From Terebella lapidaria (lineage: Eukaryota > Annelida > Polychaeta > Terebellida > Terebellidae): 64,000 nt of DNA. Positions 1 to 10,000 of the stretch are shown here, in pieces; position 1 is the first letter of the stretch; every line of letters begins with the position of its first letter. The position numbers and the translations under genes are program-made. The notes under the pieces are model-generated. The model ran no database searches, was not told the DNA's origin, and worked only from the letters and a program-made list of their open reading frames with translations. The stretch is taken from contig OX424557.1 in NCBI GenBank assembly GCA_949152475.1, forward strand, positions 25,233,462 through 25,297,461. Reading direction: 5' to 3'.

Positions 1-205
1 CAAAGAAGACAAAGGCAAAATAGGTATGTTGCATGTCGCAACCTCATGGACACATTTCATTGTAGGAAGCCATAGCATTTGATGGGCTAGCAGTCAACAT
101 CTACACACCACCCCAAGTCTACACCCTATGGCAGTATACGTGATACACAATGCCCTTTGATATTGAAAACACCATCACTTTCGCATTTGACATGAGTATG
201 GCATA
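1..205. repeat. Decayed fragment of repeat family A
   Basis: No gene is visible. Bases 60-200 resemble the segment at about 17,020-17,160 and its relatives at 26,600-26,720 and 28,290-28,400. They share the order of a cagt-caac block, a cacaccacc block, a ctaca block and an actttcgcattt block. Bases 20-60 resemble about 33,870-33,920. The copy is strongly diverged, so the assignment rests on the order of short matching blocks rather than long identity. It ends where the Penelope-like element's tail begins. Confidence 0.5.
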
Positions 206-549
206 GGTTTTAGACATATACACATATACACGTTCGAACACGTTGCACACCTGCTACTTGAACACCTCCAGATAGTTTATCGGTGTATTGCCATTCGTAT
301 CGTCTCAGCACCTTTATCTTCTTTTGGTTTCGATCATTCATTTTATCCATTAAAATAAACATGGCACCAATACTCAAGTACAAAGTATTCTGAGTGAACA
401 AAACCAAGTCCGTTATCCAATCTCAAAGTCCACTGTCAGGCGAAATCGATAAAATTGTGTGGAACTTCATTATATGGATATAATTAAGGAAGTGAAATCA
501 GGTGTTCCAGAAAGAGTGAGCATTCCCTGCCCCACATGTCCGAAATATT

Positions 550-1706
550 AACATGCAAAAAAGCTTTGCAGCATGTTGGTGACATATTTAGTGTACTTAT
601 CAACCAGATTGTGATGACGCCCATATAATTTCTTGAAAGCAGCTATCAGTCTCGGTAAAACATAGACTTGTCACAGCAGTTTGGAGACTAGCTGGGAACT
701 TCGGTGAACAAAGTTCTTATATCTGCAACTAGCTCTTGGATAACATATGAGTTGTGACACAAACACGCCATATGCTGGCGACATAGGAGTGTTGCTGCTT
801 AGAAAAGGAAAATTGACTATGGAAAAATTAAAATCATTACGCTTGTCATATAATCCAGTTGACAAGTTAGATTTTTCATTTTTTTTCAACCTCATATCTA
901 AATAGTGGGAAAAATTAGATGAGTTTGTAGTGTCTTTAATTTCAAATTCCTTAGGATATATGGCCTCCAAATAATCATCAAACTTGGGAAGTCGGGATTG
1001 TTCAGTAACAATACATCATCTATTTATCGGAAAGTGAAATTTAAGCTACTAGTTTGATTATTAAAAAAAAAGAACCATATTAACAACATCCGTTTCTGTA
1101 AGTTTACATGGAGCAGCTTAATCATCTTCACCAAAATAAGGTGTATTATATTTGACTACGATATACTGAAAACGACGTTGCCCATTTTTATGTGAAAAAG
1201 GAATTATGTATGAGTTTTTGGAGTTGAGAGTTCTGAATGAGATATTATGGTGTAGAGAATGGAAATATCGAATAATTTGATAGATGATGTGACTTCAGAT
1301 AGTGTGTGAGCATGTAGATATTTCAACAAAGGTTTGGAATTCTTCAATATCCACATTTGGTGTATGCCACTTCTAAAATAAATAGTTTCACAGTATTTTT
1401 TGGAGACCGTGTTTAATCTTGGACAAGATAATAGTTAATAGCTTAGAGAGAGCTTTGGTGGAACATGATGCCGAACCTAAAATATACCTTTGTTTGTATG
1501 GATTTTTGTGTAATTTTGGGATCCAGTATAAACTGGGTAGTTTAGAATCTTTACATGAAGTAATGATACCAAAAGAATGTAATACAGACAGGTGATTAGA
1601 TAGCATTTCGTTTTATGTTTAGTAATATCCTGGTATGTACTATTAGGATTGGTGTTGTTTGAAATATCCAGTTCATTAAATAGGCACTGGATATAGCATG
1701 TGTATG
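550..1706 (-). pseudogene. PLE reverse transcriptase, C-terminal half (decayed)
   Basis: Read on the minus strand, about 1606-1388 carries SLYWIPKLHKNPYKQR, the conserved fingers box, followed by LSKLL. About 1385-1080 continues with a KYCETIY-like stretch and an ETDVVNM box. At about 1022-1008 there is an IDDV catalytic aspartate pair. About 970-671 holds EIKDTT, a YLDMRL box and DFNFSIVNFPF, then the AYGVFVSQLI segment. About 660-560 ends with KLYGRHHNLV. Compared with the family layout, the piece of palm between ETDVVNM and the IDD box, which normally holds the GIPMG-type motif, is missing, apparently as an internal deletion. Stops and frame changes are scattered through it, so no active protein can be made. 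The family call rests on remembered motifs, not a search. Confidence 0.7.
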
Positions 1707-1807
1707 TGTGGCCTCGCTCCTACAAGCTTGGCTCGTGGGATCTGGCCCTTAGCGTCAGTTTCAAAACGCAGAGATTGTGGGTTCAAAACGAATTTTCGGT
1801 TGTCACA
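1707..1807 (+). repeat. 5' terminal direct repeat of the mini-LTR element
   Basis: This repeat of about 101 bp runs from TGTGGCC to TTGTCACA. It shares the blocks GCTCCTACAAGCTTGGCT, TCAAAACGCAGA and GTGGGTT with the copy at 1940-2065. It carries a box-B-like GGTTCAAA near 1780-1787. It is shorter than its partner. Confidence 0.65.
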
Positions 1808-1809
1808 TT

Positions 1810-1826
1810 TGGCGCTGCGAACAGGG
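1810..1826 (+). other. Primer-binding-site-like sequence of the mini-LTR element
   Basis: TGGCGCTGCGAACAGGG lies two bases after the CACA end of the first direct repeat, the usual place and form (TGGCGC...) of a tRNA primer-binding site in LTR elements. The primer tRNA is not identified. No clear polypurine tract was seen before 1940. Confidence 0.55.
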
Positions 1827-1939
1827 TAGGTAGGTAGGGTGCAGGACATGTCACGGTGTGGAATGGGTATATTCCAGGGGATTAACGGATAAGGACACCC
1901 CACACATCGAGGACGATGTGTCCCACCGCTGCCACCATA

Positions 1940-2065
1940 TGTGAACTGGCTCCTACAAGCTTGGCTAGTGGGATATCCCTTTAGCTCACTTGGTAGCGTC
2001 GGTCTCAAAACGCAGACATCGTGGGTTAAATCCTCGATCTGGCCAACGTATTTTCGGTCGTCACA
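1940..2065 (+). repeat. 3' terminal direct repeat of the mini-LTR element, fuller copy
   Basis: This 126-bp repeat runs from TGTGAACTGG to GTCGTCACA and is followed by the TATG target duplication. It contains the better-preserved tRNA-like segment. Confidence 0.65.
1975..2044 (+). promoter_or_regulatory. tRNA-like RNA polymerase III promoter inside the LTR
   Basis: The box-A-like TAGCTCACTTGG (1982-1993) and box-B-like GGTTAAATCC (2024-2033) are spaced as in a tRNA gene, with GTCGGTCTCAAAA where an anticodon arm would sit. The arrangement recalls an elongator tRNA-Met gene, but a clean cloverleaf cannot be drawn, so this is a tRNA relic or captured promoter rather than a working tRNA. Activity is inferred only. 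Confidence 0.55.
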
Positions 2066-2069
2066 TATG

Positions 2070-2698
2070 CTTTACAAACAAAATCAACATTATTAGATGC
2101 TTTATCAGCAGAAACTATGACAAATTGTTCTCGGAGTTTCAACAAACTATCAGCAACCACTGGATCATCAAAGACAACGCTGTATTTAGTACTGAATGAC
2201 TTAGACAAATCACCAATGCGTTTACCGACCTAATCTGTTTAACCCATTCAGACAGAGAATTATTGTCTACTTTTTCTCACTTTGTCCACTTTCTGGCATG
2301 TTCCTTAACTGCATCCATGATTGATTTGAAATTATATCTCCATGAAAATGACTTGGGCTCCCCATATTTGGCATTTGCGGACAACATGTCCTTCAACGAT
2401 TCATTGTCTACTATGTTCAGGTAACCTGAAAAACTGTAGCCAACTGGTTTGTGTATGAATGGAGAACTGGTGCAAGTGCAGTGGTGTGGGTTTTGTAACA
2501 AGTAATCAATATTTGAATCATTCAGTGTTTGTTTGTAATTGAATATTTTGGATGCAATAGGCTTTGTATACGAGTAGGAAACCGATGGAGTATCAGTAAA
2601 GTATGATGTACCTGTTCCTGAACAGATTTATGCAAGATGTTACTGATGTTGATTGCATCAATGCCTTTATAAGCGAATCTTTCCTTGAGAAATGGCCG
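2070..2698 (-). pseudogene. PLE reverse transcriptase, N-terminal to fingers part (decayed)
   Basis: On the minus strand, about 2690-2600 encodes PFLKERFAYKGIDAINISN. About 2500-2280 encodes SPFIHKPVGYSFSG, DNESLKDML and EPKSFSWRYNFKSIMDAVKEHARKW. About 2208-2073 encodes FVIVSADKASNNVDFVCKAY, with the DKASNN box near the start of the RT core. These match the expected order of the PLE N-terminal region. The 2698 edge is where the DIRS element begins and the 2070 edge is where the mini-LTR element begins. The reading frame is interrupted in places. Confidence 0.7.
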
Positions 2699-2720
2699 GT
2701 TTATTTTATACATCACCAAT

Positions 2721-2888
2721 CTAAACTACTACATGCTCCTTTTCGATCCTTTGGATCGTTCTGGTTAGAAATTCGCGTACTGATAGCAAGGCACGATCGT
2801 CTGCCTGCATGACTCGAGCGCTCCTTTTGCCGCCAAAACCGCCGCGCATGTGCGCGCGCAGCTGCGCAGAAGCTTCACTTTCCTGTCC
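2721..2888 (+). repeat. DIRS left inverted terminal repeat
   Basis: This stretch of about 168 bp, starting CTAAACTACTACATGC, is the inverted complement of 8800-8967 with roughly 3% difference. Outside it, 2699-2720 is the unique left tip of the element. Confidence 0.85.
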
Positions 2889-3289
2889 ACCACCATTTTT
2901 GCTTGGCAGCTTTGGATTTTGGTTCCCGGTGAATTCGTAGAATTTAGTCTGCAAACTAGCTTTTTGCGATATATTCTTACGGAATTTCACCTGCCACGTT
3001 CATAGAAATCGTTTTGTGTCTATTTGGATAAGTATTGGTGATAGTTTGTTACTTGCTAGATCGTCAGCGATTTGTATAGCCAGTTCACCCTATTATCGTC
3101 CATCCGTCGTACTTGATAGTGTACTTGTTGTTTACATCTATCAATAGTTCTACGTTAATTTTCTACTGTATATTTATTGTCATATACTGTAGTTTATATA
3201 TTCGTAGTCCTCTTAGGGTTCTTTTTCAGCGCAGTCTCAGGTTTGCTTATTTTGCCCGCCCTGTTACTGTGTGTGGTTAGTTCCCTTGC

Positions 3290-5348
3290 GTGATCATGAC
3301 TTCACAATCCTCCCTTGGTACCGGTGCCATGGACGAGCGTCCATGCCCGATGTGTCTGGTCAATACCCTCCGAGGAGGGGAGAAACACAGTTTGTGTTTC
3401 GACTGTTTGGACCATGGCCCGGTATCTATGGAGGATTTGAGGTGTGATCTGTGCCGTTTCTGGCGTCCCTCTTCCTTCGTGCAGGCGACTGCAAAGTATT
3501 CTGAAGCCTCGTTGGCTCGTCAGGATGCTTCGAGGCTTGCGGAAGCTTCGGCTCCGCAAGTCCGCCAGTCGCCCATGGAGGTGGACATGGTCAACGCGGC
3601 TGTGTAATCCTTTTTTGCACAGTCGCTGTCGTCCCTTCAGGGTCCCCTCCTGCCGGGTCTCTCTTCTCTGCTTGGACAGGGAGTCCCGGCCGGTTCTTCG
3701 GCTGCCCCTTCGTCGCAGGGAGAGCTTGCTCCCCCTGCTGGCAAGAAGTCGAAACCTTCTAAGAAGAAGGTTTCAGTTCTTGCCAAGACGAAAGCAGCCA
3801 AGGAACCGCACTCCACCTTCGTCGTCCCTCAGTCGGGGCCGATCGAGGTGGAGGGGTCCGTTGTCTCTTCCCCTGGGCCTGCCAAGAAGAGGAAGCGTGC
3901 TTCCTCTAAGCGCCGTGGTGCTGAGACCACATCGATTTTCGATGTGGCTCAGGCTTCGTCCGACCTCTCGGTGGGCGACGATCAGGCTTCGGGCTTCGAT
4001 TGGCGGAGCATCTTGGATGGCTCGTTCGGGTCCTCGGTCTCGAGGTTTGAGGGGGAAGAGTTCCCTTTGTTTGGGGGTGAGGCTCTCGATCGTTCGTGCG
4101 ATCGGGAGTCTTCACTTGGCGGTCGTGCTCCTGGTCCTCGATCATGGCACGATCGGGCGGGTGGTGCTGGGGTCATTCCTCAGGACCACTCAAGTCCTGT
4201 GTACACGGATGTAAGTCGCCGGACGGGCGCGATCGCTGAGCAGGCATTCCCAGCAGTAGCCACGCCCGTCCTTTGATGTACCCTTGGGGTCATCAAGGTC
4301 TTCGATCGGACCTGTGAGGTCCAACGATCGGGGGGGGGGGGGTCGAGTGGAAGCTGATCAGGAGTCGTCCTCCTCGGAGGATGAGACTTCCGATCAGGCC
4401 GGGGGTTCTAACTTCCGGTGGGCTTTGGAGTCAGTGGCAAGGCGTATGGACTTGCCGATCGATGCTCCAGGGCCCTCACGGGGAACCGGTAGGTTCGCGT
4501 TGGCGCCAGTTCGTCCGCCGATCCGGCTCCCTGTGGCTCCCGCGTTGGTCAAGTCCTTTGACAAGATCAACAAGGGAGTTATGGCTAAGAAGGATGTGGC
4601 TCGTGCGGAGTCGACATTCCCGACTAGCCGTGTTCGACCTGAGTCGATCGACACCTATCGGACTATAGAGTCCGAGGGTGGACATCAGACTTCCGTCCCG
4701 GTCGAAGACCCTAGCCTTCACCTGCTTTCCCGGAAGCAGGGTACGGTCTGGTCAGCTTATGTGAAAAAGGCTCGCCTTTCTCACTGGCAGACGCTGTCTC
4801 ATCAATTGATGGGGCAGCTCTCGTTGACAGATCACCTGACCACTTTGGTTCAGGTGTTTGTGGACGAGGCGGATCTGGAGGAGGGGAGTCGCGCCAACAT
4901 TCATGCAGCACTCGGCGTCTTGGCCGGAGTGGTGCATGCTGCTGAGCGTGACAGTGCGCACCTGGGCGCACAATTGGATCTCACCATGCGTGATGCCGAT
5001 CTCCGTCTGCTTGACGTGTCCGCTACGGACGTCGCTGAGCTACGTGGGAGGCCGCTTTTCTCGGGCTATACCTACGCCAAGCTCTCTCGATCGGATATTT
5101 CCGTCATGCGGGAACATCTCCGGGATGAGGCTATGGCCAAGGCTTTGCTTGGGAAGTCGGCGGGGTCTGGGACAGGCAAGAAGACCAAGGGTCAGAAGCC
5201 TGCCCAACCTCAGGCACCACATGCACCCGCTTCTGCGCAGCCGCCCTTTCGGGGGGCGCAGCCTCCCCCTCCTCAGGGGGATGGCAAGCGTGGAGGCAAA
5301 AGGGGTGGACGCTTCGAGGGCAAAGGGAAATCTTCTGCTAAGAAGTGA
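3290..5348 (+). pseudogene. DIRS gag-like part (fossil)
   Basis: The N-terminal part has a cysteine-rich cluster (CPMCL, CFDCL, CDLCRFW) typical of DIRS first proteins. It is followed by a Ser/Pro/Arg-rich stretch and a long acidic-to-basic region ending in a Gly/Lys-rich tail near 5270-5348. The gag-like product is thought to bind element RNA. The part is recognisable but not continuous. Confidence 0.65.
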
Positions 5349-5389
5349 CTCGTTGCGGGAAAGCGTAGGCTCTGTGGAAGGTTCAGTTC

Positions 5390-6871
5390 TGTCGGAATTC
5401 GAACTTCCACAACTTGGTACAGTCGGGGGGCGCCTGGCTCAGTTCGTCCAGAACTGGAGCGATCTGGCGTCGCCAGACAATTCAGTCGTGGCATGGGTGA
5501 AGTTCGGTCTCACCTTCAGATGGGAGGCTGGAAAACCACCGATCAGACCCAAAGCGTGGTTCTTCCCTGTGCCCGAGGATCGGGAAAAGTTTCAGCTTCT
5601 GCAGCACGAGGTGCAGCAGTTGCTAGAGAAACGTGCGATCGAGGTGGTCAAGGATGAGAGAGGATTCTATTCTCTCATCTTCCTAGTGCCGAAAAAGACA
5701 GGCGGGTGGCGTCCCGTTTTCGATCTGTCAAACCTCAACAAATTCCTGATCATACCCAGGTTCAAGATGGAGTCGACGCTTTCCGTTCAGAAAGCTCTGT
5801 CCAAGGGGAAGTGGGCAGTCAGTATCGACGTCAAGGACGCATACTCACATGTGCCCATATACCCAGCCGATCGGCGATACCTCAAGTTCGCTTTCGAGGG
5901 CTCGGTGTATCAGTTCAGGGTACTTCCTTTTGGAGTAGCCACCGCCCCTTACGTGTTCACCCGTATCGTAAGGGCGATGGCAGCCAGGTTTCGATCGGTT
6001 GGAATTCAATTCCACCATTGCATCGACGATTGGTTAATCATAGCCGACTCCCCGTCTCAGGCTATAGAGCAATCTGGGTTCGTCCTCAGGTTGGCGACCA
6101 GCCTTGGCTGGATCCCCAATTGGGCGAAGTCTCATCTGTCCCCGACGCAGAGATTCGAGTATGTCGGGGTAGATTACGATCTAGATCGAGGAGTAGCTCT
6201 TCCTCCGCGGAAGAGAGTTCTCAAGGCGATTGCGGCGATGGATGTCGATCACAGCTCGACAGTTTCTGTCCATCATCGGTCTGTTGGCGTCGATGGAGAA
6301 ACAGGTGCCGTTCGGCAGGTGCTTCCTCAGACCCATTCAATGGTGTCTAGCGTTGCAATGGCGGATCCTCACCGATCGACTAGACCAAGTCGTATCGGTG
6401 GACGATCGTGCTCGGGAAGCAATGCATTGGTGGCAGGACCATCGGAATCTTTTCCGAGGGATGCCACTGGCGGAGTATCTGCCCGATCGGACCTTCTTCA
6501 CCGATGCGTCAGAATTGGCTTGGGGAGCTCATATGGACGAGCACAAACTCTCTGCTGTGTGGAACACGAGCGAGAGGGCGTTGCACATCAATGTCCTAGA
6601 GCTGCGAGCAGTGAGACGTGCGTTCGAGATCTGGGGGCCTCAGAGTCCCCCAGGGACGAAATGGCTGGTCTTCACAGACAACAGCACAGTAGTGGCGCAC
6701 GTAAACAAACAAGGTGGAACTCGGTTGAGTCAGCTTTGTTTGGAGGCCGAGTGTCTGATCAGGTTTGCCTTCAAGTCCCGTCTGTTTATCAGGGCAAGGC
6801 ACCTACCGGGGCGCAGGAATGTCTTAGCGGACGCTCTGTCGAGACCGGACAAGATCATAGGCACGGAGTGA
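5390..6871 (+). pseudogene. DIRS reverse transcriptase and RNase H part (fossil)
   Basis: The reverse transcriptase domain lies at about 5600-6230: FLVPKKTGGWRPVFDLSNLN, then the SIDVKDAYSHVPI box, a LPFGVATAPYVFTR box and an aspartate-pair box (CIDDWLIIA). RNase H follows at about 6490-6850, with TFFTDASELAWGA, LELRAVRRA, FTDNSTVVAHVNKQGG and ARHLPGRRNVLADALSR. This arrangement and spelling are characteristic of DIRS-group elements, which make DNA from their RNA. The part is broken, with few breaks. Confidence 0.85.
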
Positions 6872-6879
6872 AGCTTACA

Positions 6880-7203
6880 TCCGGGGGTGTTTCGTCGCAT
6901 TTGTCAGGTGTTCGGGACACCGAACATACACCTGTTCGCAACCTCTCGGAATCACAAGCTCCCGGTCTACTTCTCACCTCTGCCAGAGAGCGAGGCACTG
7001 GCTGTGGACGCGATGTCTCAGTCCTGGGACGGGATGTTCGGGTATGCGTACCCGCCAACCCGGTTCCTAACGGAAGTGCTGCACAAAGTAGCCAGGTCTC
7101 AGTGGAAGATTCTGTTGGTGGCGCCATGCTGGCCGATGCAGGCGTGGTTCCCGCTGCTACTGTCCCTCCTGATCGATGTACCACGGGTTCTCCCGATCTA
7201 GGA
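6880..7203 (+). pseudogene. DIRS linker domain between RNase H and recombinase (fossil)
   Basis: It encodes VFGTPNIHLFATSRNHKLP, YFSPLPESEALAVDAMS and a tryptophan-rich APCWPMQAWFPLL stretch. This conserved segment regularly follows RNase H in DIRS-group elements. Its function is not established. Confidence 0.65.
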
Positions 7204-7204
7204 C

Positions 7205-8337
7205 AGGTTGCTGAAGCAACCGGGGCGGGATATATTTCACGATTCCGTCCACGTGCTCAAATTACGCGTGTGGAGGCTATCGAGCGATCCTTCCAGGAGG
7301 CAGGATTTTCTCAGCAGGTGTCCGTACATTTCGCGAGAAAGAATAGGAGATCCTCCTCTAAAACGTATGAGGCTAAATGGAGAGTATTCGTGCGTTGGTG
7401 TAACGGAAGGCGCATTGATCCGCTCTCTGCCCCTCTGAATGCAGTGCTAGACTTTCTCTGCTATCTCTTTGATAGGCTTAATTTGAAGCCTACTACGATC
7501 GAGGGATACAGGTCCATGCTGGGCCCTGTATTCCGTGCTAGGGGGATCGATTTAACTAATAATCGTATCCTTGCTGATCTGTTGGCGTCCTTTAGGACGC
7601 AAAGGCCACGGGGAGTTCCTACTCTACCGGATTGGGACATGGCTTTTGTGCTATATTGTCTTACTAAAGCAGCTTGGGAGCCTCTCAAGGAAGTTTCTTT
7701 GTAGAGTTTAACTCTTAAGACTTTCTTGTTAGTCATGCTAGCAAGTGGTCGAAGACGCTCAGATGTCGCGGCGATCGACGCATCGCGAGTGGCATTTGGC
7801 GCGGATGGGTCCGTTTCCTTATACCCAGTACGTGATTTTATGCCTAAGACACGTGCTGCGGTTGAGGGCGGGAAAGCGTTCTTCCCTATCGTAATTCCGT
7901 CACTGGGCGATTACGTAGGACGGAATGAGCCGGACGCTCTATTGTGCCCGGTATGAGCACTGAAAATCTACATCGATCATACCAGATCGATCAGGAAAGA
8001 TCGTAAGCGATTATTTATTTCCTATCAGCCTAATAGGGCTACGGATATCTCCACAGCTACACTATCCAGATGGGTGAAGGTTGTAGTGAGTACTGTCTAT
8101 GCGGAGTCAGGTGCTGACGATCGAGTCACTTACAAAATATCGTCCCACCAAATCCGACACATCTCGATGTCTTTGGCGGCCAGGTCGAATATTCCGTTGG
8201 AATATATCGTGAGGGCCGGAATGTGGACTAATTCTACGACATTCATCGGGTTCTATCTGTCCAATGCTGCCGAACTTCAGGACCAGTCGTCCAGATTTAG
8301 ACTGGGTCCGCTGGTCGTAGCACAGGCTATTGTTTGA
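7205..8337 (+). pseudogene. DIRS tyrosine recombinase part (fossil)
   Basis: It has an N-terminal SAM-like DNA-binding half (about 7250-7700, with KTYEAKWRVFVRWC and LDFLCYLFD). The catalytic half (about 7730-8337) carries an arginine box (SGRRRSDVAAID), an HQIRHISMSLA box and a C-terminal GMWTNSTTFIGFYL tyrosine box. In intact relatives this enzyme joins the circular DNA to the target without duplicating it. The part is recognisable throughout and is not continuous. Confidence 0.82.
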
Positions 8338-8635
8338 ACCAGCTGGACAGAAAAGTCTTGGTTTTAACGTGCACGTGTATATAAGCAACACTTTGTGTTT
8401 GTGTTTGAGTTCTTTATGTTACGGTCTCAAGTAGAGTTCCGTTTTCCACCGATGGGTGAAGAAGAAATTCGTGCATGTCGGAGGCAAGCGATCGCACCGC
8501 TAGGTGAGTATCTTTATTATATTACTAAAGATATATCGAAAATGTAGCATTTAAGCGATTCGCTTGAAATCAAGACTATCGTCTGTTTTCATGACTCTCT
8601 AGCACTACTGCTCCACCGCCTATCCTTTGATTCTA

Positions 8636-8737
8636 AGGAGCATGTAGTAGTTTAGATTGGTGATGTATAAAATAAACTTCCCAAATTTTAATTGTAAATT
8701 TGCCGTTTATTGTTATTACTCACCTCTAAACTACTAC
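8636..8737 (+). repeat. DIRS internal complementary region
   Basis: Bases 8636-8677 are the inverted complement of the left end (2699 onward), and 8678-8737 are the inverted complement of the right end (to 9015). They meet at AAATAAAC/TTCCC. In DIRS elements this region is the template for joining the two ends into a circle, so it records the exact circle junction. Confidence 0.85.
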
Positions 8738-8799
8738 AGTAAAGGCCCTCCCATCCATCCCCGCCAGTTGTGTGCTAGGGGCTTCCTTTTGTCGGTTTT

Positions 8800-8967
8800 G
8801 GACAGAAAAGTGAAGCTTCTGCGCAGCTGCGCGCGCATATGCGCGGCGGTTTTGGCGGCAAAAGGAGCGCTCGAGTCATGCAGGCAGACGATCGTGCCTT
8901 GCTTTCAGTACGCGAATTTCTATCCAGAATGATCCAAAGGATCGAAAAGGAGCATGTAGTAGTTTAG
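8800..8967 (+). repeat. DIRS right inverted terminal repeat
   Basis: Inverted complement of 2721-2888. Bases 8968-9015 beyond it are the unique right tip of the element. Confidence 0.85.
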
Positions 8968-9015
8968 AGGTGAGTAATAACAATAAACGGCAAATTTACA
9001 ATTAAAATTTGGGAA

Positions 9016-9210
9016 TTTTGGGTGGTACATATTCAGTAGTTTGTGTAGGCTTATACCCATGATAATGGAATACAGGCGAAACTCATTGCTACTGGTATTT
9101 CTAATATGATGGGTAGGACACTGGTCCTCTAATTGTTCAAGTTTAACATGTGGTATGCCTAACAATTCAGTGCGGACATAGCTGTGTTGCCATATTTGCC
9201 ACATCTAGCT
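9016..9210 (-). pseudogene. PLE N-terminal part, beyond the DIRS insertion
   Basis: On the minus strand this encodes MWQIWQHSYVRTELLGIPHV, QLEDQCPTHHIRNTSS and ISLHKLLNMYHP, and reaches the DIRS right end at 9016. It lies in the same frame as the PLE stretch that begins at 2698 on the other side of the DIRS element, which is what makes it PLE. The true N-terminus is not clear and could extend past 9210. Confidence 0.55.
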
Positions 9211-9996
9211 CTTTGTGAAACTTCACATTGCATCATGATGTAGCCTTATAGGAAAAGGACAAAGAATTTTGCGCCTGACTGTGATTGATCTTCTGATTTA
9301 CTGTCAGGGAAACGCAATCATGGCAATAATGCCTTGGTGGTGCTGGGTGCGTGGGTGGCCACTGGTGACCCTCAGCAGGCAGTCGGTGGTGACAGTATCT
9401 TCTCGCCGTTCTTATAATCACAATATGCATTCACATCATTACAAGGCCGCATCACGAGAGAAGAGTGGCAGGACAGTCATATTGTCATTGTGGAACTGCA
9501 TTACATTGGCATCCATACACACTCTCACTTTAATTTTATTTCCGGGTACATAGATTATGTATCTTCACCGTATAATCCTTAGTTTAGAGAAATATATTCG
9601 AATGCCTCATTTCCCAAGAAGTTGAGAATATCGGTACTACCGACAACCTAATTTTTTCAACTATTTATATCTAAAGTTGGGGAAGGCTATCGATCCCAAC
9701 CTTTCAGCTAGATTATAGGAGTCACTTTCCCAATTTCAAGCAGCAACATTCCTATCTCACCAGCGTATGGTATGTTTGTCTCACACCTTATGAATACGAT
9801 GTCTCACACCTTATGAAAGCGCTAGTTGCTGATATCATTTCCCAGCTGTATCTGGTTCGAATACATGTCACGCATAAGCTGTACTTGAAGTTAAATCGCT
9901 ATTCTGTTTTGCACAACACTCATTTTGTGATGGAGTGACACACTCTATATACCCTCATATTTGACACCAAATATGTGACAAGTATGCATCGAGACA
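9211..9996. other. No recognisable gene; possible PLE 5' region
   Basis: Short open stretches occur on both strands at 9233-9553 but show no family motif. This may be the PLE 5' region or flanking DNA. From 9560 to 9996 the sequence is AT-rich with a short direct duplication (tctcacaccttatga near 9780 and 9805). Confidence 0.4.
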
Positions 9997-10000
9997 TGTA

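Larger units (their letters stand above)
1707..2065 (+). mobile_element. Mini-LTR (TRIM-like) element with tRNA-like LTRs
   Basis: This is a 359-bp non-coding element. Two direct repeats, 1707-1807 and 1940-2065, both begin TGTG and end CACA. The first is followed at once by a primer-binding-site-like sequence. The copy of TATG at 1703-1706 and 2066-2069 is the target-site duplication. The insertion lies inside the PLE, whose coding stretches flank it directly. The repeats contain a tRNA-like segment. Terminal-repeat retrotransposons in miniature (TRIMs) are known short non-autonomous LTR elements, and plant Cassandra carries 5S rRNA promoters in its LTRs. This one seems to be the tRNA counterpart. 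It has no coding capacity, and the two repeats differ enough to suggest an old copy. Confidence 0.65.
2699..9015 (+). mobile_element. DIRS-type tyrosine-recombinase retroelement (fossil)
   Basis: The element is about 6.3 kb. It has inverted terminal repeats, an internal complementary region, and gag-like, reverse transcriptase, RNase H and tyrosine recombinase parts in DIRS order. DIRS elements replicate through a circular DNA that a tyrosine recombinase inserts, and they leave no target-site duplication. That fits here: the flanking PLE sequence is continuous across the element with nothing duplicated. The exact ends (GTTTATTTTATAC at left, AAATTTGGGAA at right) are confirmed by the internal complementary region, which joins the complements of both ends. 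The two inverted repeats differ at only a few percent of positions, which suggests a fairly young insertion. The coding part is broken in a handful of places but otherwise nearly complete. Confidence 0.88.
210..9210 (-). mobile_element. Penelope-like retroelement, decayed, split by two younger insertions
   Basis: Three separated minus-strand stretches (9210-9016, 2698-2070, 1706 to about 550) encode consecutive parts of one reverse transcriptase in the order expected for a Penelope-like element: an N-terminal part, a DKASNN box, an LYWIPKLHKNP box, an IDD catalytic box and a YLD...LYDKRxDFNFSIVNFPF tail. PLEs are retroelements of eukaryotic genomes that reverse transcribe their RNA at the target site. 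The gaps between the stretches are exactly the mini-LTR element and the DIRS element. No GIY-YIG endonuclease domain is recognisable, so this is either an endonuclease-lacking form or that part is lost. The open stretch at 407-210 may be the far C-terminal or 3' region, but I cannot assign it. It is inactive. Confidence 0.75.

Noticed and set aside
1971-2045. A functional tRNA gene
   Set aside because: Box A and box B are recognisable, but no good acceptor stem or full cloverleaf can be drawn, and the segment sits within a repeat with a second, shorter copy.
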